A stretch of 64,000 nucleotides of DNA, taken from NCBI GenBank assembly GCA_020436935.1, contig JAGQWX010000008.1:1-64000 (forward strand), written 5' to 3'. Every line of letters begins with the position of its first letter. The stretch's first letter is position 1. Positions 35,181 to 45,111 of this stretch are shown one piece after another. Below the pieces are notes generated by a model. The model saw only the letters and a program-made list of their open reading frames with translations. It searched no databases and was not told the DNA's origin. Origin of the DNA: Saprospiraceae bacterium (lineage in GTDB: Bacteria; Bacteroidota; Bacteroidia; Chitinophagales; Saprospiraceae). Both the position numbers and the translations under genes were made by a program.

Positions 35181-36269
35181 ATGAGATCACTTTTAATCGT
35201 TGCATTACTCATTGTTGTCCTGATTGCAGGCAAATTTTTATTTTTCAAAAAAGATGCAAAACCAGCAGGTGGCCCACCTGCAACCGGAATGCCAAAAGGT
35301 GGCCCCGGCCAGTCTGGTCCTTCGGCCATGGATGTTGATGTAATTATCGCCACTGAATCAACGAGTACGGGTGCCATCACCTCCACAGGAACGGTAGTTG
35401 CAAACGAGGTGGTTGACCTTCACCCTGAAAGCTCTGGCTTGCTAACTCAACTGAACATCAAAGAAGGTACCTTTGTAAATAAAGGGGCACTAATTGCCAA
35501 GATTAAAGACGATGACATCAGAGCAAACCTAAGAAAAAACAAGTACGAAGAGGAACTGGCTGTGCAAATCGAAGCGCGACAAAAAAAGCTTTTGGACATC
35601 AACGCCATCAGCAAAGAGGAGTATGATATATCGCTCAACAACATCAACACCTTATCTGCAGACAGGGATGCGTTGTTGGTGGCTTTGAGAAAAACAGAAG
35701 TGAGAGCACCATTTTCCGGGAAAATCGGATTGAAAAACATAAGTATCGGTGCTTATGTTACTCCTGCAACATCTATTGCTACCATGGTGCAGACCAATCC
35801 AATAAAAGTAGACTTTTCTATTCCGGAAAAATATTTGCAAAGAGTAAAAGTAGGTGATGTTGTAAAACTGACAGCTGATGGATCGATCGAAGTATTTGAG
35901 GCCAAGATTATAGCCATTAACCCAAGTGTAGATGTCAATTTGAGAACCGTGGGTATCAGGGCTTTGTTGTCCAATGCCACAGGTAGACTTGTGCCAGGAA
36001 TGTTCGTCAAAGTTGACGTACCTCTTGGAGAACACAAAACCATTATTTTACCAACTGAGGCCATTGTTCCATTTGTTGGAGGCAAAAAAGTATACGTGAA
36101 GGAAGACGGAAAAGCCAAGGAGGTGGCTGTTATTTCCAGCACAAGAACAGATAAGAACATTGAGATTTCAGAAGGCATCGTCCCTGGTGATACCATTATC
36201 GTTTCGGGGCTTATGAATCTCAAAGCCGGCCAATCTGTAAAGGTTTCAAAAATTCAAAATCTGAACTAG
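35181..36269 (+). CDS. RND efflux system periplasmic adaptor subunit
   Basis: A 362-residue membrane-fusion protein. An N-terminal membrane anchor (about 3-20) is followed by a Gly/Pro-rich linker, a lipoyl/barrel-sandwich half (about 60-100; VVDLHPESSGLLTQLNIKEG), a short alpha-hairpin (about 100-165), the second lipoyl half (VRAPFSGKIGLKNISIGAYV) and beta-barrel domains. It bridges the inner-membrane pump and the TolC-like channel encoded next, with a single-base gap to the pump gene. No regulator is adjacent. The alpha-hairpin is short, as in the MexH/MdtA-type subgroup. Confidence 0.92.
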   Translation: MRSLLIVALLIVVLIAGKFLFFKKDAKPAGGPPATGMPKGGPGQSGPSAMDVDVIIATESTSTGAITSTGTVVANEVVDLHPESSGLLTQLNIKEGTFVNKGALIAKIKDDDIRANLRKNKYEEELAVQIEARQKKLLDINAISKEEYDISLNNINTLSADRDALLVALRKTEVRAPFSGKIGLKNISIGAYVTPATSIATMVQTNPIKVDFSIPEKYLQRVKVGDVVKLTADGSIEVFEAKIIAINPSVDVNLRTVGIRALLSNATGRLVPGMFVKVDVPLGEHKTIILPTEAIVPFVGGKKVYVKEDGKAKEVAVISSTRTDKNIEISEGIVPGDTIIVSGLMNLKAGQSVKVSKIQNLN

Positions 36270-36270
36270 G

Positions 36271-39200
36271 ATGTCATTATCAACATTATCGATCAAGAGG
36301 CCTGTACTGGCCATCGTGCTCAACTTGCTGATTGTTATATTTGGATTGATTGCATACCAATCGCTTGGTGTGAGGGAATTCCCCTCAATCGACCCTCCTG
36401 TGGTCAACGTGAGAACGTCATATCCTGGTGCAAATGCTGACATCATTGAGGCCCAAATTACTGTTCCGCTTGAAAAATCGCTCAATGGTATTGAAGGAGT
36501 AAAGACCATCAGTTCAGCCAGCAATCAGGGCAGCTCCAGCATCACCATTGAGTTTGAAATTGGAGTGGATATGGAGCGGGCAGCCAATGATGTCAGAGAT
36601 AAAGTATCACAAGCTGTAAGACAATTGCCCACTGACCTCGAAGGTCTTCCCGTCGTAAGTAAGGCGGACTCTGACTCCGACGCCATTTTGGCAATGTCTC
36701 TGAGAAACAATGATACCGATGTAGTAACAATCAGCGATTACGCAGAAAACGTTCTGGGTCCTCGATTTCAAAATATTTCAGGGGTATCCAACATCCAGTT
36801 TTGGGGCGTAAAAAGAATCGCCATGAGATTGTGGATGAACCCCGATAAAATGGCAGCGTATGGCATCACAACTCAGGATGTAAAAACCGCCCTTGACAGA
36901 GAGAATGTAGAATTGCCCTCCGGAAAAATCGAAGGTAAATCCACAGAATTGACCGTAAAAACTACCGGTAAGTTTGTGAATGAAGACGATTTCAACAATC
37001 TCATCATTAAATCTGATAGTGAAACACGCATCATGTTCAAAGACATTGGATATGCTGCAATTGAAGCTGAAAACCAGCAAACTATTTTAAGAATAGATAA
37101 CGAACCGATGGTGGGTTTGGCCATCCAACCACAACCTGGTTCAAATTATATTGAAATTTCTGATGCTATCAACCAAAGAATGGAGGAAGTCAAAAAAGAA
37201 TTGCCTGCAGGATATGAGCTGGGAAGGATTTTTGACAACACAGACTTTGTGCGACAATCCATTTTTGAAGTAAAAGAAACATTGCTGATAGCCATTGGAC
37301 TGGTGGTCATCATTATCTTTTTGTTCTTCAGGGACTGGATCATTGCCATCCGGCCATTGATAGATATTCCCGTTTCCTTGATAGGCACCTTTTTTGTCAT
37401 GTATGTGATGGGCTTTTCCATCAATGTTCTCTCTCTTTTGGCCATTGTGCTTGCAACGGGCCTTGTGGTGGATGATGGAATCGTTGTGACCGAAAACATA
37501 TTCAAAAAAATAGAAGAGGGCTACTCCCCCATTCAGGCGGCAATCAAGGGTTCAAATGAGATACTATTTGCCATCTTATCTACTTCCATCACACTCGCCG
37601 CAGTATTTCTTCCTGTAATATTTATGGAAGGATTTGTAGGCAAGCTGTTCAGAGAGTTTGGAATTGTTTTGGCTTCTGCCGTTCTGATTTCTGCCTTTGT
37701 GTCGTTGACCCTCACACCAATGCTGAATGCCTATCTGGTCAGAAAAAAAGACAAGCCCAACAGGTTTTATGAAGCCACAGAGCCATTCTTTAGAAATATG
37801 GAAACCAACTATGCGAAAGGTCTTACCGGCTTTATAAAGAAAAAGTGGATAGCAGTTCCCATCATCGGCGTTACTTTGGCCATGGTATATATATTTGGTA
37901 AACCGCTCCAATCAGAATTGGCACCTGTTGAAGACAGGGGTGCATTGAGGCTCAATCTTTCAACTCCGGAGGGTTCGTCTTTTGATTTTATGGACAGGTA
38001 TGTGTTAGCGGCTACAGAAAAGGTTAAAGCTTCTATTCCTGAAACCCAGGATATGCTTACCGTGACTGCACCAGGTTTTTCGGGATCGGGAGCACCGAAC
38101 ACTGCATTCGGACGCATACTTTTTGTAGACAAAGCCGAGAGAGAAAAATCTCAAACCGATTTGGCCAACCAGGTCAACGGATTGTTCAGGAGTATGAACA
38201 ACGGGAAAGCATTTGCAAGTGAACAACAAACCATATCAGTGAACAGAAGAGGGGGACTTCCTCTCCAGTATGTCATTCAGGCGCCTAATTTCCAGAAACT
38301 GAGCGAGTATCTTCCAAAATTCGTTGAAAAAGTCAATGAAGATCCAACCTTCGTTGTGTCGGATGTCAATCTTAAATTCAGTAAGCCAGAAATTGCAGTC
38401 AACATCGATCGCGACAAGGCCAAGTCTATGGGAGTGACAGTGGCTGATGTTGCACAGACCATGCAACTGGCTTTTGCCGGTCAACGATTTGGATACTTCA
38501 ATCAGAATGGAAGACAATATACCGTCATTGGCCAGTTTGAAAGTGTCAACAGAGATGAACCGCTTGACCTCAAAAGTTTGTACGTAAAAAACAATAGAGG
38601 AGAGTTGATCCAGCTTGACAATTTTGTTCAGGCTGAAGAACAAAGTTCCCCACCTCAATTGTACCATTACAATCAATACATGAGTGCCACAGTTTCTGCA
38701 GGTCTTGCTCCAGGTAAAACTATTGGAGACGGTATTGCAGCAATGGACGCCATCAAGGAAAGCATTGGAGATGAGTCCATAAAATCAGACCTTTCCGGAG
38801 ATGCCAGAGACTTTGCAGAAAGTTCATCCAATACACTTTTCTCATTCTTCCTGGCTTTGATATTGGTATATCTGATTCTTGCAGCACAGTTTGAGTCTTT
38901 CATTGATCCATTTGTGATCATGCTCACAGTGCCATTGGCTCTGGCCGGAGCTATATTTTCACTATGGTTTTTTGATCAGACGCTCAATATATTCAGCCAG
39001 ATTGGTATCATCATGCTGATTGGACTGGTCACCAAAAACGGTATCCTGATTGTTGAATTTGCCAATCAGCTCCGTGAATCAGGAGTTGAGAAAACAGAAG
39101 CAGCAATCCAGGCAGCAAAATTGAGATTAAGGCCTATTTTGATGACTACACTTGCTACTGTACTTGGTGCAGCACCAATAGCATTATCTCTCGGCGCCGC

Positions 39201-39375
39201 TGGAGCCAGCAGACAATCCATGGGTATTGTTGTTATGGGAGGATTACTTTTTTCACTGGTTTTGACATTGTATGTAATCCCGGCCATGTACATCCTTCTT
39301 ACTAAAAAGAAGACATTTAAAGTAAGAAAAGAAATTGAACAAATGGAGTTGCAGGAAGCACGCCTACATTCTTAA
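36271..39375 (+). CDS. RND efflux pump, inner membrane permease (HAE1-like)
   Basis: A 1034-residue protein with the twelve-helix, two-loop layout of AcrB-type pumps. The N-terminus SIKRPVLAIVLNLLIVIFGL leads into TM1. The proton-relay pair is in TM4 (GLVVDDGIVVTENI, near residue 395). The C-terminal repeat NGILIVEFANQLRESG near 930 is standard. Length and motifs are complete, with no frameshift. It should expel hydrophobic or toxic compounds by proton antiport. It is the middle gene of a complete adaptor-pump-channel operon. Confidence 0.95.
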   Translation: MSLSTLSIKRPVLAIVLNLLIVIFGLIAYQSLGVREFPSIDPPVVNVRTSYPGANADIIEAQITVPLEKSLNGIEGVKTISSASNQGSSSITIEFEIGVDMERAANDVRDKVSQAVRQLPTDLEGLPVVSKADSDSDAILAMSLRNNDTDVVTISDYAENVLGPRFQNISGVSNIQFWGVKRIAMRLWMNPDKMAAYGITTQDVKTALDRENVELPSGKIEGKSTELTVKTTGKFVNEDDFNNLIIKSDSETRIMFKDIGYAAIEAENQQTILRIDNEPMVGLAIQPQPGSNYIEISDAINQRMEEVKKELPAGYELGRIFDNTDFVRQSIFEVKETLLIAIGLVVIIIFLFFRDWIIAIRPLIDIPVSLIGTFFVMYVMGFSINVLSLLAIVLATGLVVDDGIVVTENIFKKIEEGYSPIQAAIKGSNEILFAILSTSITLAAVFLPVIFMEGFVGKLFREFGIVLASAVLISAFVSLTLTPMLNAYLVRKKDKPNRFYEATEPFFRNMETNYAKGLTGFIKKKWIAVPIIGVTLAMVYIFGKPLQSELAPVEDRGALRLNLSTPEGSSFDFMDRYVLAATEKVKASIPETQDMLTVTAPGFSGSGAPNTAFGRILFVDKAEREKSQTDLANQVNGLFRSMNNGKAFASEQQTISVNRRGGLPLQYVIQAPNFQKLSEYLPKFVEKVNEDPTFVVSDVNLKFSKPEIAVNIDRDKAKSMGVTVADVAQTMQLAFAGQRFGYFNQNGRQYTVIGQFESVNRDEPLDLKSLYVKNNRGELIQLDNFVQAEEQSSPPQLYHYNQYMSATVSAGLAPGKTIGDGIAAMDAIKESIGDESIKSDLSGDARDFAESSSNTLFSFFLALILVYLILAAQFESFIDPFVIMLTVPLALAGAIFSLWFFDQTLNIFSQIGIIMLIGLVTKNGILIVEFANQLRESGVEKTEAAIQAAKLRLRPILMTTLATVLGAAPIALSLGAAGASRQSMGIVVMGGLLFSLVLTLYVIPAMYILLTKKKTFKVRKEIEQMELQEARLHS

Positions 39376-39415
39376 TAAAATAGAGCGTTCTGCACATTAA
39401 ACGAAGAATTACACA

Positions 39416-40708
39416 ATGAGACTAAGATATATTTATCTGTTTTTATTATTGCTTTTTACTTCTGCAATTTTGAAGTCGCAGAATATTCTTTCCTTAGAAG
39501 AAGCTATACAAACCGCAAAGAAAGAAAACCTCAATATTGATATGACCAAAATGCAGGCTCAGCTTGCAGATATGCAGGTCTATCGTGCCAACGCAGGCCT
39601 CACACCAAGGCTCGATTGGAATACAGCCTTCAATGGTTCGGGCAACTTTGTCAATCAAACCTTCTTTGATGGCAGAAGCATCAACAGGCTCGGAAGAACC
39701 CTGGCCCCATCCACCAACCTGGCACTCTCTTATACCATATATGATGGCAACAGGGGTAAAACCAGACTCAGCCTCCTTCAAGCGCAGGCTGACAGATCAC
39801 ATATGATGATTGAGGGAATTGAAGAGGCAGTTGAGTTTGATGTGGTGCAAACCTATCTTGACATTGCCAAACAAAAGTCTACCATTGCTTATCTCAACAA
39901 AACCATTTCTTTTTACAAAGAAAGGATGGATATCACTGAAGAACGCTGGATCGTTGGACGTGGCTCAAAACTTGATTTCCTGCAGTCACAAAACGACATG
40001 AATGCTCAGAAAGCAGCACTGACCAATGCAAAGGCGCTTTTGCAAAGCCTAAAACAATACATGAATCTGTTGCTCAACAGAGATGCCAATACTGACTTCG
40101 ATGTGGATGAGACCCCTCCTAGTTCCAATCTTTACAGCGCTGATGAGATGCTGGCCATGGCCATTGAGAACGACGAGAATCTTAAGCTGATCAAACAAGA
40201 CAGAATCATCAATGATTTGAGAAAGACTGAGTTGAAAGGTGCAAAATTGCCACTTGTCAATCTCAATTCTACTTTTGGATACAGTTTGAGTAATTCTAAT
40301 GCAGGTTTGTTGTTGCTCAACCAAAACCTTGGACTCAATGCTGGTGTCACGGCTTCATGGAACATATATGATGGCAACAACATCAATACACAGATCAAAA
40401 TAAATGAGTTCCAGAATAACGTTTTGGACAAACAACAAAACCTTGAGGTCGAAAACCTCAAAAACAGGATTGCTGTAGCCATCTATCAATGGGAAAATGC
40501 AAAATCCCTCCTTGAACTGGAATCAACCAACAAAGCCATCGCCGAAGAAAACCTCACCATTTCACTTGAGAAATTCAGATTGGGTGGATCAACCATCCTG
40601 GAAGTGAATGAAGCACAAAGAAGGTATGATGATGCACAGTTTCGACACGTCAATGCTTTTTACGGTGTCAAATATGCGGAACTGGCATTAGAAATGATCA
40701 TCAAATAA
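39416..40708 (+). CDS. TolC family outer membrane efflux channel
   Basis: A 430-residue protein with a signal peptide ending near residue 22 (LKSQ) and two OEP repeats of long coiled-coil helices (about 25-210 and 225-430; for example VVQTYLDIAKQKSTIAYLNK in part, and LEVENLKNRIAVAIYQWENA). It forms the outer-membrane exit duct for the RND pump encoded 40 bp upstream. The length is typical. The operon ends at a bidirectional terminator 20 bp downstream. Confidence 0.92.
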   Translation: MRLRYIYLFLLLLFTSAILKSQNILSLEEAIQTAKKENLNIDMTKMQAQLADMQVYRANAGLTPRLDWNTAFNGSGNFVNQTFFDGRSINRLGRTLAPSTNLALSYTIYDGNRGKTRLSLLQAQADRSHMMIEGIEEAVEFDVVQTYLDIAKQKSTIAYLNKTISFYKERMDITEERWIVGRGSKLDFLQSQNDMNAQKAALTNAKALLQSLKQYMNLLLNRDANTDFDVDETPPSSNLYSADEMLAMAIENDENLKLIKQDRIINDLRKTELKGAKLPLVNLNSTFGYSLSNSNAGLLLLNQNLGLNAGVTASWNIYDGNNINTQIKINEFQNNVLDKQQNLEVENLKNRIAVAIYQWENAKSLLELESTNKAIAEENLTISLEKFRLGGSTILEVNEAQRRYDDAQFRHVNAFYGVKYAELALEMIIK

Positions 40709-40727
40709 AAAGCCTAAAGCGCAACAT

Positions 40728-40766
40728 AAAAAAAGCCCGAAGGAAGATGCCCTTTGGGCTTTTTTA
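40728..40766 (+). terminator. Bidirectional terminator between tolC-like and GH43 genes
   Basis: AAAAAAAGCCC pairs with GGGCTTTTTT around a small inner bulge and loop. T-runs on both strands allow it to end both convergent operons. Confidence 0.75.
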
Positions 40767-40785
40767 ATTTACACCTGATAATTGA

Positions 40786-41820
40786 CTATTTGTATGGATC
40801 CAATGTAATGATTTTACCATTTTCATCATAGTTGATTTCAACCATCTTTATGGATCTCAGGTGTGTAACGCCTTTTGAAAGTACGCTGTCGTGGTAAAAC
40901 AGGTACCATTTTCCATCATATTCACAAATGCTGTGGTGGGACGTCCAACCCACTACCGGATTCAAAATACGACCGCCGTAAGTAAAGGGTCCGTATGGAT
41001 TGTCACCAATGGCATAACACAAAAAGTGAGTATCACCAGTGCTGTAAGAGAAGTAATATTTCCCATTGTATTTGTGCAGCCATGAAGCTTCAAAAAATCT
41101 GCGATCAGTGTCACCCGATAATAGCGGATTCCCCGATTCATCAAGAATGAGGACGTCCCTTACCTCTTCATCAAATTGAAGCAAGTCGTCGGTCATTCTG
41201 GCTACCTTCGCACAAAGGGCCGGTTCATCGTCAGCTGGCAAGTGAGCAACGGGACTTTCAGGCTCAGATGCATTGAATACGCCTGCTCTCCAGCGTTGCA
41301 GCTGACCGCCCCAAATTCCTCCAAAATACATGTAATATTTGCCGTCGTCATCCTTGAAAACCGCTGGGTCAATTGAAAAACTTCCCTTGATCGCTTCTGG
41401 TTCCGGTTTGAACGGCCCCTCAGGTTTATCCCCTATGGCCACGCCAATTTTGAAAATGCCATCATAATCTTTGGCCGGGAAAAACAAATAATATTTCCCA
41501 TCTTTTTCATTGGCGTCAGGAGCCCACATTTGGCGCTCAGCCCACGGGACGTCGTTGACATGCAGCGCACAACCATGGTCTATGGCAGGAGCCCCGGGAG
41601 CGTCAAGAGAAATGACATGGTAGTCTTCCATCGCAAAATGGCTACCCAAATCATCGAATGCATCACCTGCATCAATATCATGTGATGGATAAATGTAGAT
41701 GCGTCCGTCAAAAACATGGGCAGATGGATCTGCAGTGTAAATGTGCTCAACAAGAGGTTGTGAGATCGCTCTCTTCTTTAAGTCATCAAAGTCAATGTGG
41801 TCAATGCTATCTTCCGGCAT
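40786..41820 (-). CDS. Cytoplasmic glycoside hydrolase family 43 (beta-xylosidase/arabinofuranosidase type)
   Basis: A 344-residue five-bladed beta-propeller. The three GH43 acidic residues are visible: Asp31 (YTADPSAHVFDGRIY, general base), Asp151 (FSIDPAVFKDDDG) and Glu244 (RFFEASWLHKYNGKYY, general acid). There is no signal peptide, so it should act in the cytosol on imported oligosaccharides. It is the last gene of an operon with a GH10 xylanase and a GPH symporter (25 bp gap to the symporter), so xylo-oligosaccharides are the most likely substrate. Specificity between xylose and arabinose cannot be decided from sequence. Confidence 0.9.
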   Translation of the reverse strand: MPEDSIDHIDFDDLKKRAISQPLVEHIYTADPSAHVFDGRIYIYPSHDIDAGDAFDDLGSHFAMEDYHVISLDAPGAPAIDHGCALHVNDVPWAERQMWAPDANEKDGKYYLFFPAKDYDGIFKIGVAIGDKPEGPFKPEPEAIKGSFSIDPAVFKDDDGKYYMYFGGIWGGQLQRWRAGVFNASEPESPVAHLPADDEPALCAKVARMTDDLLQFDEEVRDVLILDESGNPLLSGDTDRRFFEASWLHKYNGKYYFSYSTGDTHFLCYAIGDNPYGPFTYGGRILNPVVGWTSHHSICEYDGKWYLFYHDSVLSKGVTHLRSIKMVEINYDENGKIITLDPYK

Positions 41821-41845
41821 ATTGATTTATTTTAAATGGATTTTA

Positions 41846-43267
41846 TTATTCAGCTCTTCTTACCTTGAGTTCAGACTCCAGTTTTACTTCCATCTTTTTA
41901 TCAATCACGTAGAAAAACAAAAGTCCTACAGCAAGTAAAAACGGTATGGATGGAAAGATACTCACCAGCATCTTTGTACCCTGGATGGCAGATTCTGCCT
42001 GAGGTGCATTGCTCTGTGGAACATAATTGTAGGCTCCAAGTATTCCGGCAACGAGAGAACTTCCCACGCTGAGACCAGCTTTCAAACCCACCATCATAGC
42101 AGAAAAAATAATGGCAGTTGCCCTTCTGTTGTTTCTCCATTCAGAGTAATCTGCTACGTCTGCTATCATCGCCCATAATATTGGTGTGCTGATGCCATAG
42201 AAAAACATGTGCAGGATTTGAGTGCCAAACATCAAGCCAACAGACTGAGGTGGATAGAAGTAAAACATTATGATGAATAATGTTGAAATAAACAACGAAC
42301 CCATAAATACATTTCTTTTCCCATACTTATCCGCCAATGACTTTGACCACCAAATGCCAATCAATCCAACAAGGATTCCACCGCCATTGAATACTCCAAG
42401 TCCAAGGGCTGTGTCATTTTCAAATGTGGGTAAAAACCCTTTCATCGGATCAAGAAAAGCTTTGAGTTGAGCCTGATCCACATAGTTTTCAAAATAATAT
42501 ACATATGATCCGCCTTTCATCGCAAGTGTGATAAAAATCAAAAAAGTCGTGATCAACATGAGTATCCAGGGAACATTTTTTGATAAATCTTTCAAATCCT
42601 CAGCAAGTGTCGATTTTTGTTCAGGTTTTGGAACAACACGCTCTTTGGTAGTAAAAAAGGTAATGAGCAACATGATGGTACCAATGATGGCCAGGTAGGT
42701 GATGACGCTCTCCATACCGGCTGCTTTATCTCCATTACCTGCCTTTATGATGAGGTTGTACATGAAAACCTGGACAAAAAACTGAGCAAACATTACAGCA
42801 ATGAACCTGTAAGCAGATAGACTGTTTCTTTCTGACATATCTCCGGTGATAACACCACTCAGTGCTGAATATGGAAGGTTGTTTGCCGCATAAAGCAGCA
42901 ATAAAAACGTGTACGTGATGACTGCATAAATCACCTTTCCTTTATAAGAAAAATCAGGTGTTGAGAATGCCAATAAAGCAACCACTCCCAGCGGAATTGC
43001 CGTCCACAAAATCCATGGCCTGAATTTGCCCCATCTGGTATTGGTTCTATCAGCAATGGCGCCCATGATCGGATTGAAGGCAAAGGCTGCAATCAACCCT
43101 ACAATCAAGGTTACGAGTGTTGCATCTTCCGTCTTAAGCCCGTAAATGTCTGTATAAAAATAAGCAAGGTAAGTCACCAGGGTCTGGAACACCAGATTGG
43201 CAGCCAGGTCTCCGAGGCTATATCCTATTTTTTCGAGGACAGACAGTTTGTGTGATTGAATACTCAT
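41846..43267 (-). CDS. GPH-family sugar:cation symporter (MFS)
   Basis: A 473-residue twelve-helix transporter. The N-terminus KLSVLEKIGYSLGDLAANLVFQ (cited in part) and the loop AFNPIMGAIADRTNTRWGKFRPW are the hallmarks of the glycoside-pentoside-hexuronide family (MelB/XynB type). NNLPYSALSGVITGDMSERNSL is also typical. It sits between a secreted GH10 xylanase (62 bp upstream) and an intracellular GH43 (25 bp downstream). It most likely carries xylo-oligosaccharides or xylosides into the cell with Na+ or H+. Confidence 0.92.
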   Translation of the reverse strand: MSIQSHKLSVLEKIGYSLGDLAANLVFQTLVTYLAYFYTDIYGLKTEDATLVTLIVGLIAAFAFNPIMGAIADRTNTRWGKFRPWILWTAIPLGVVALLAFSTPDFSYKGKVIYAVITYTFLLLLYAANNLPYSALSGVITGDMSERNSLSAYRFIAVMFAQFFVQVFMYNLIIKAGNGDKAAGMESVITYLAIIGTIMLLITFFTTKERVVPKPEQKSTLAEDLKDLSKNVPWILMLITTFLIFITLAMKGGSYVYYFENYVDQAQLKAFLDPMKGFLPTFENDTALGLGVFNGGGILVGLIGIWWSKSLADKYGKRNVFMGSLFISTLFIIMFYFYPPQSVGLMFGTQILHMFFYGISTPILWAMIADVADYSEWRNNRRATAIIFSAMMVGLKAGLSVGSSLVAGILGAYNYVPQSNAPQAESAIQGTKMLVSIFPSIPFLLAVGLLFFYVIDKKMEVKLESELKVRRAE

Positions 43268-43329
43268 AATGTGTGCTTTAATTGAATTTATTCATACAAT
43301 ATTATTGCTCAGCAAGGGCCAAACAAAAC

Positions 43330-44478
43330 CTATGGTCTTTTTTCTTCATCTTTTACTGACATTACCCGGTAGTAAGCCGGTTTTGGCTGGTAATTTCTAT
43401 CAAATAACAAAGGATAGTTGGTCCTGCCTCTGATAGGCCATCCATTGAGCCAGGATGATTCATCATTTACACCCCAGAAAGTAACCCTGCTGACTTTATC
43501 CTTATGCTTCACCAAAAGGTCAAACAATGATTCATACTCCATTGCCAATTTCACTTGCATACTATCAGGTAAGCCCTGTGGATATGGGTTCATCATGGCA
43601 CTTCCTTCAAAATTCTGGTTGACATCCGCTCCCCTAAGATCCCATGGATTGGGTAGAACGGTGATGTCTAGTTCTGTGAGCATAACTTTAAGACCAAGAG
43701 CTGAATAGTCAAGAATGCTCTGTTCTATGTCCTCCAGGGGCAAGCCTCTGATGCTCCAATGACCCTGAATCCCCACTCCATCTATTCTTATACCTGCTGC
43801 CTGTATTTTTTTGATCAATTCAATCGCACCTTTCCTCTTGGCAGGTTGCTCGATGTTGTAATCATTGTAATATAACTCTGCCTTGGGATCTGCAGTTTGG
43901 GCCAATCTGAATGCATCAATGATGTATTGGTCACCCAGGAGGTTATAAAAAATGGACTTTCTCATAGTGCCATCTTCATTAAGTGCTTCATTAACTACAT
44001 CCCAGGCATTGATTTTTCCTTTATATCTGCCCACTATGGTGCTGATGTGCTCTTTCATGAACAACCTCAAAGAATCTGCACTTGTAATTTTAGTCACGAA
44101 TGGTGCAAGCTGACTGTGCCAGACCAGGGTATGTCCAAGTAAAAACTGATTGTTTTCTTTACCCAATTCAACAAATTTGTCGGCAATGTCAAAATAGTAT
44201 TTGTTCCATTCAGGATGAATCAACTCACATTTCATATCATTTTCAGGTGAAATGGTGTTGAAATGCTTTTTGATCAGCATATCCGCTACGCTATCCTGTC
44301 CTAAAATGTAAGGTCTCCCCAAAGCAGCACCAATCAAAAAATCACCTTTGTAGGCATCCTTCAGACCTCTTCCCAAAGATTCCTTTTTGCCATCAGTTTT
44401 CGAACATGACGCCATAAAAACCATACTGGAGACAAACATGAGAAACAAACAAAACCTTGCAAAACCCATTGAAAACAC
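43330..44478 (-). CDS. GH10 endo-1,4-beta-xylanase lipoprotein
   Basis: A 382-residue lipoprotein (lipobox FMASC, Cys25) with a single GH10 (beta/alpha)8 barrel. The acid/base Glu164 is in AWDVVNEALNEDG and the nucleophile Glu269 in KVMLTELDITVLP. Conserved NxxSPENDMK and HTLVWHSQ are also present. It cuts xylan at the cell surface or periplasm. It is the first gene of a minus-strand operon with the GPH symporter and the GH43, giving a compact extracellular cut, import, intracellular finish arrangement. There is no SusC/SusD pair or sensor next to it. Confidence 0.95.
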   Translation of the reverse strand: MFSMGFARFCLFLMFVSSMVFMASCSKTDGKKESLGRGLKDAYKGDFLIGAALGRPYILGQDSVADMLIKKHFNTISPENDMKCELIHPEWNKYYFDIADKFVELGKENNQFLLGHTLVWHSQLAPFVTKITSADSLRLFMKEHISTIVGRYKGKINAWDVVNEALNEDGTMRKSIFYNLLGDQYIIDAFRLAQTADPKAELYYNDYNIEQPAKRKGAIELIKKIQAAGIRIDGVGIQGHWSIRGLPLEDIEQSILDYSALGLKVMLTELDITVLPNPWDLRGADVNQNFEGSAMMNPYPQGLPDSMQVKLAMEYESLFDLLVKHKDKVSRVTFWGVNDESSWLNGWPIRGRTNYPLLFDRNYQPKPAYYRVMSVKDEEKRP

Positions 44479-44844
44479 TTTAACGAATTATTTGACTTTA
44501 GGGCGCTTTGCCCAGCTGTAAAGATAGATGGTTTCAATACATATTGTAAAATTTACAGACATCTTTTTGTGAATTCCCATTAGAGGTTAGATCTTCAAAT
44601 TATTCATCCTATTTCTAGTATGAACTATTGTTTTCAAAATACGCTGAAACAATGACTTTTGCTGTTTTTCTTTGGCTACCAGTCTATTGCAATCAAATTT
44701 TTCATAAAAAATGGACAACGGGCCTGAGCCAAAATATAGGTGTAAAAAAGCATTGGATATCAGACTGAAACATTATTGTTAAAATTTTATCACAATACAA
44801 GGCAAAATATTTCTTGACTTCAGACCTTTAAATTTACATTTTAC
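44479..44844. other. Intergenic gap between the xylanase operon and the metX promoter
   Basis: A 366-bp AT-rich gap that must carry the minus-strand promoter of the xylanase operon. On that strand I found only an imperfect -7 (TATCTTTA at about 44521-44528) with no good -33, and no clear operator, RNA gene or repeat. Confidence 0.4.
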
Positions 44845-44852
44845 TACATTTG
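44845..44852 (+). promoter_or_regulatory. Candidate -7 element TACATTTG for metX
   Basis: TACATTTG fits TAnnTTTG. A TTG at 44814-44816 lies 28 nt upstream, longer than ideal. Transcription from here would include the SAM aptamer starting 54 nt downstream. Confidence 0.5.
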
Positions 44853-44905
44853 CCACGAATTAAAAGACTTCACTTCTCTTCAATGCAGAAGTTTAAAAGA
44901 CGGTC

Positions 44906-45003
44906 TTTTTATACAGATGAGGCTAGAGAACAGGCTCTATGAACCTCAGGCAACCTACACGTGCAAGGTGCCAATTCCTGCCCGATATTGGGAAATATAA
45001 AAA
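44906..45003 (+). promoter_or_regulatory. SAM riboswitch (SAM-I-type aptamer)
   Basis: The conserved core runs CTCTATGAACCTCAGGCAAC (P2 3' side and k-turn region), then AAGGTGCCAATTCCTGCCC. This matches the SAM-I pattern TGAAnCC..GGCAACC..GGTGCnAAnTCC. P1 is an 8-bp stem of TTTTTATA (44906-44913) with TATAAAAA (44996-45003). P2 is GAGG with CCTC, extended by CTAGAG with CTCTA, and P4 is CCC with GGG. It lies 108 bp upstream of metX. I see no T-rich terminator in the downstream 108 nt, so control may be translational. Confidence 0.88.
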
Positions 45004-45111
45004 TGTACAAGGTACCGTGACAAAACGCTCTGCGCATTTACACTCAAGACATTTTAGCTCAGGATTTCAGTGCCAATATTTGTCCGATGCTTTTGGAAAA
45101 CTTAATGGTTT

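Noticed and set aside
44501-44513. GGGC-GCTTT-GCCC hairpin ahead of the xylanase operon
   Set aside because: A 4-bp stem is too short to support as an operator or terminator without conservation data.
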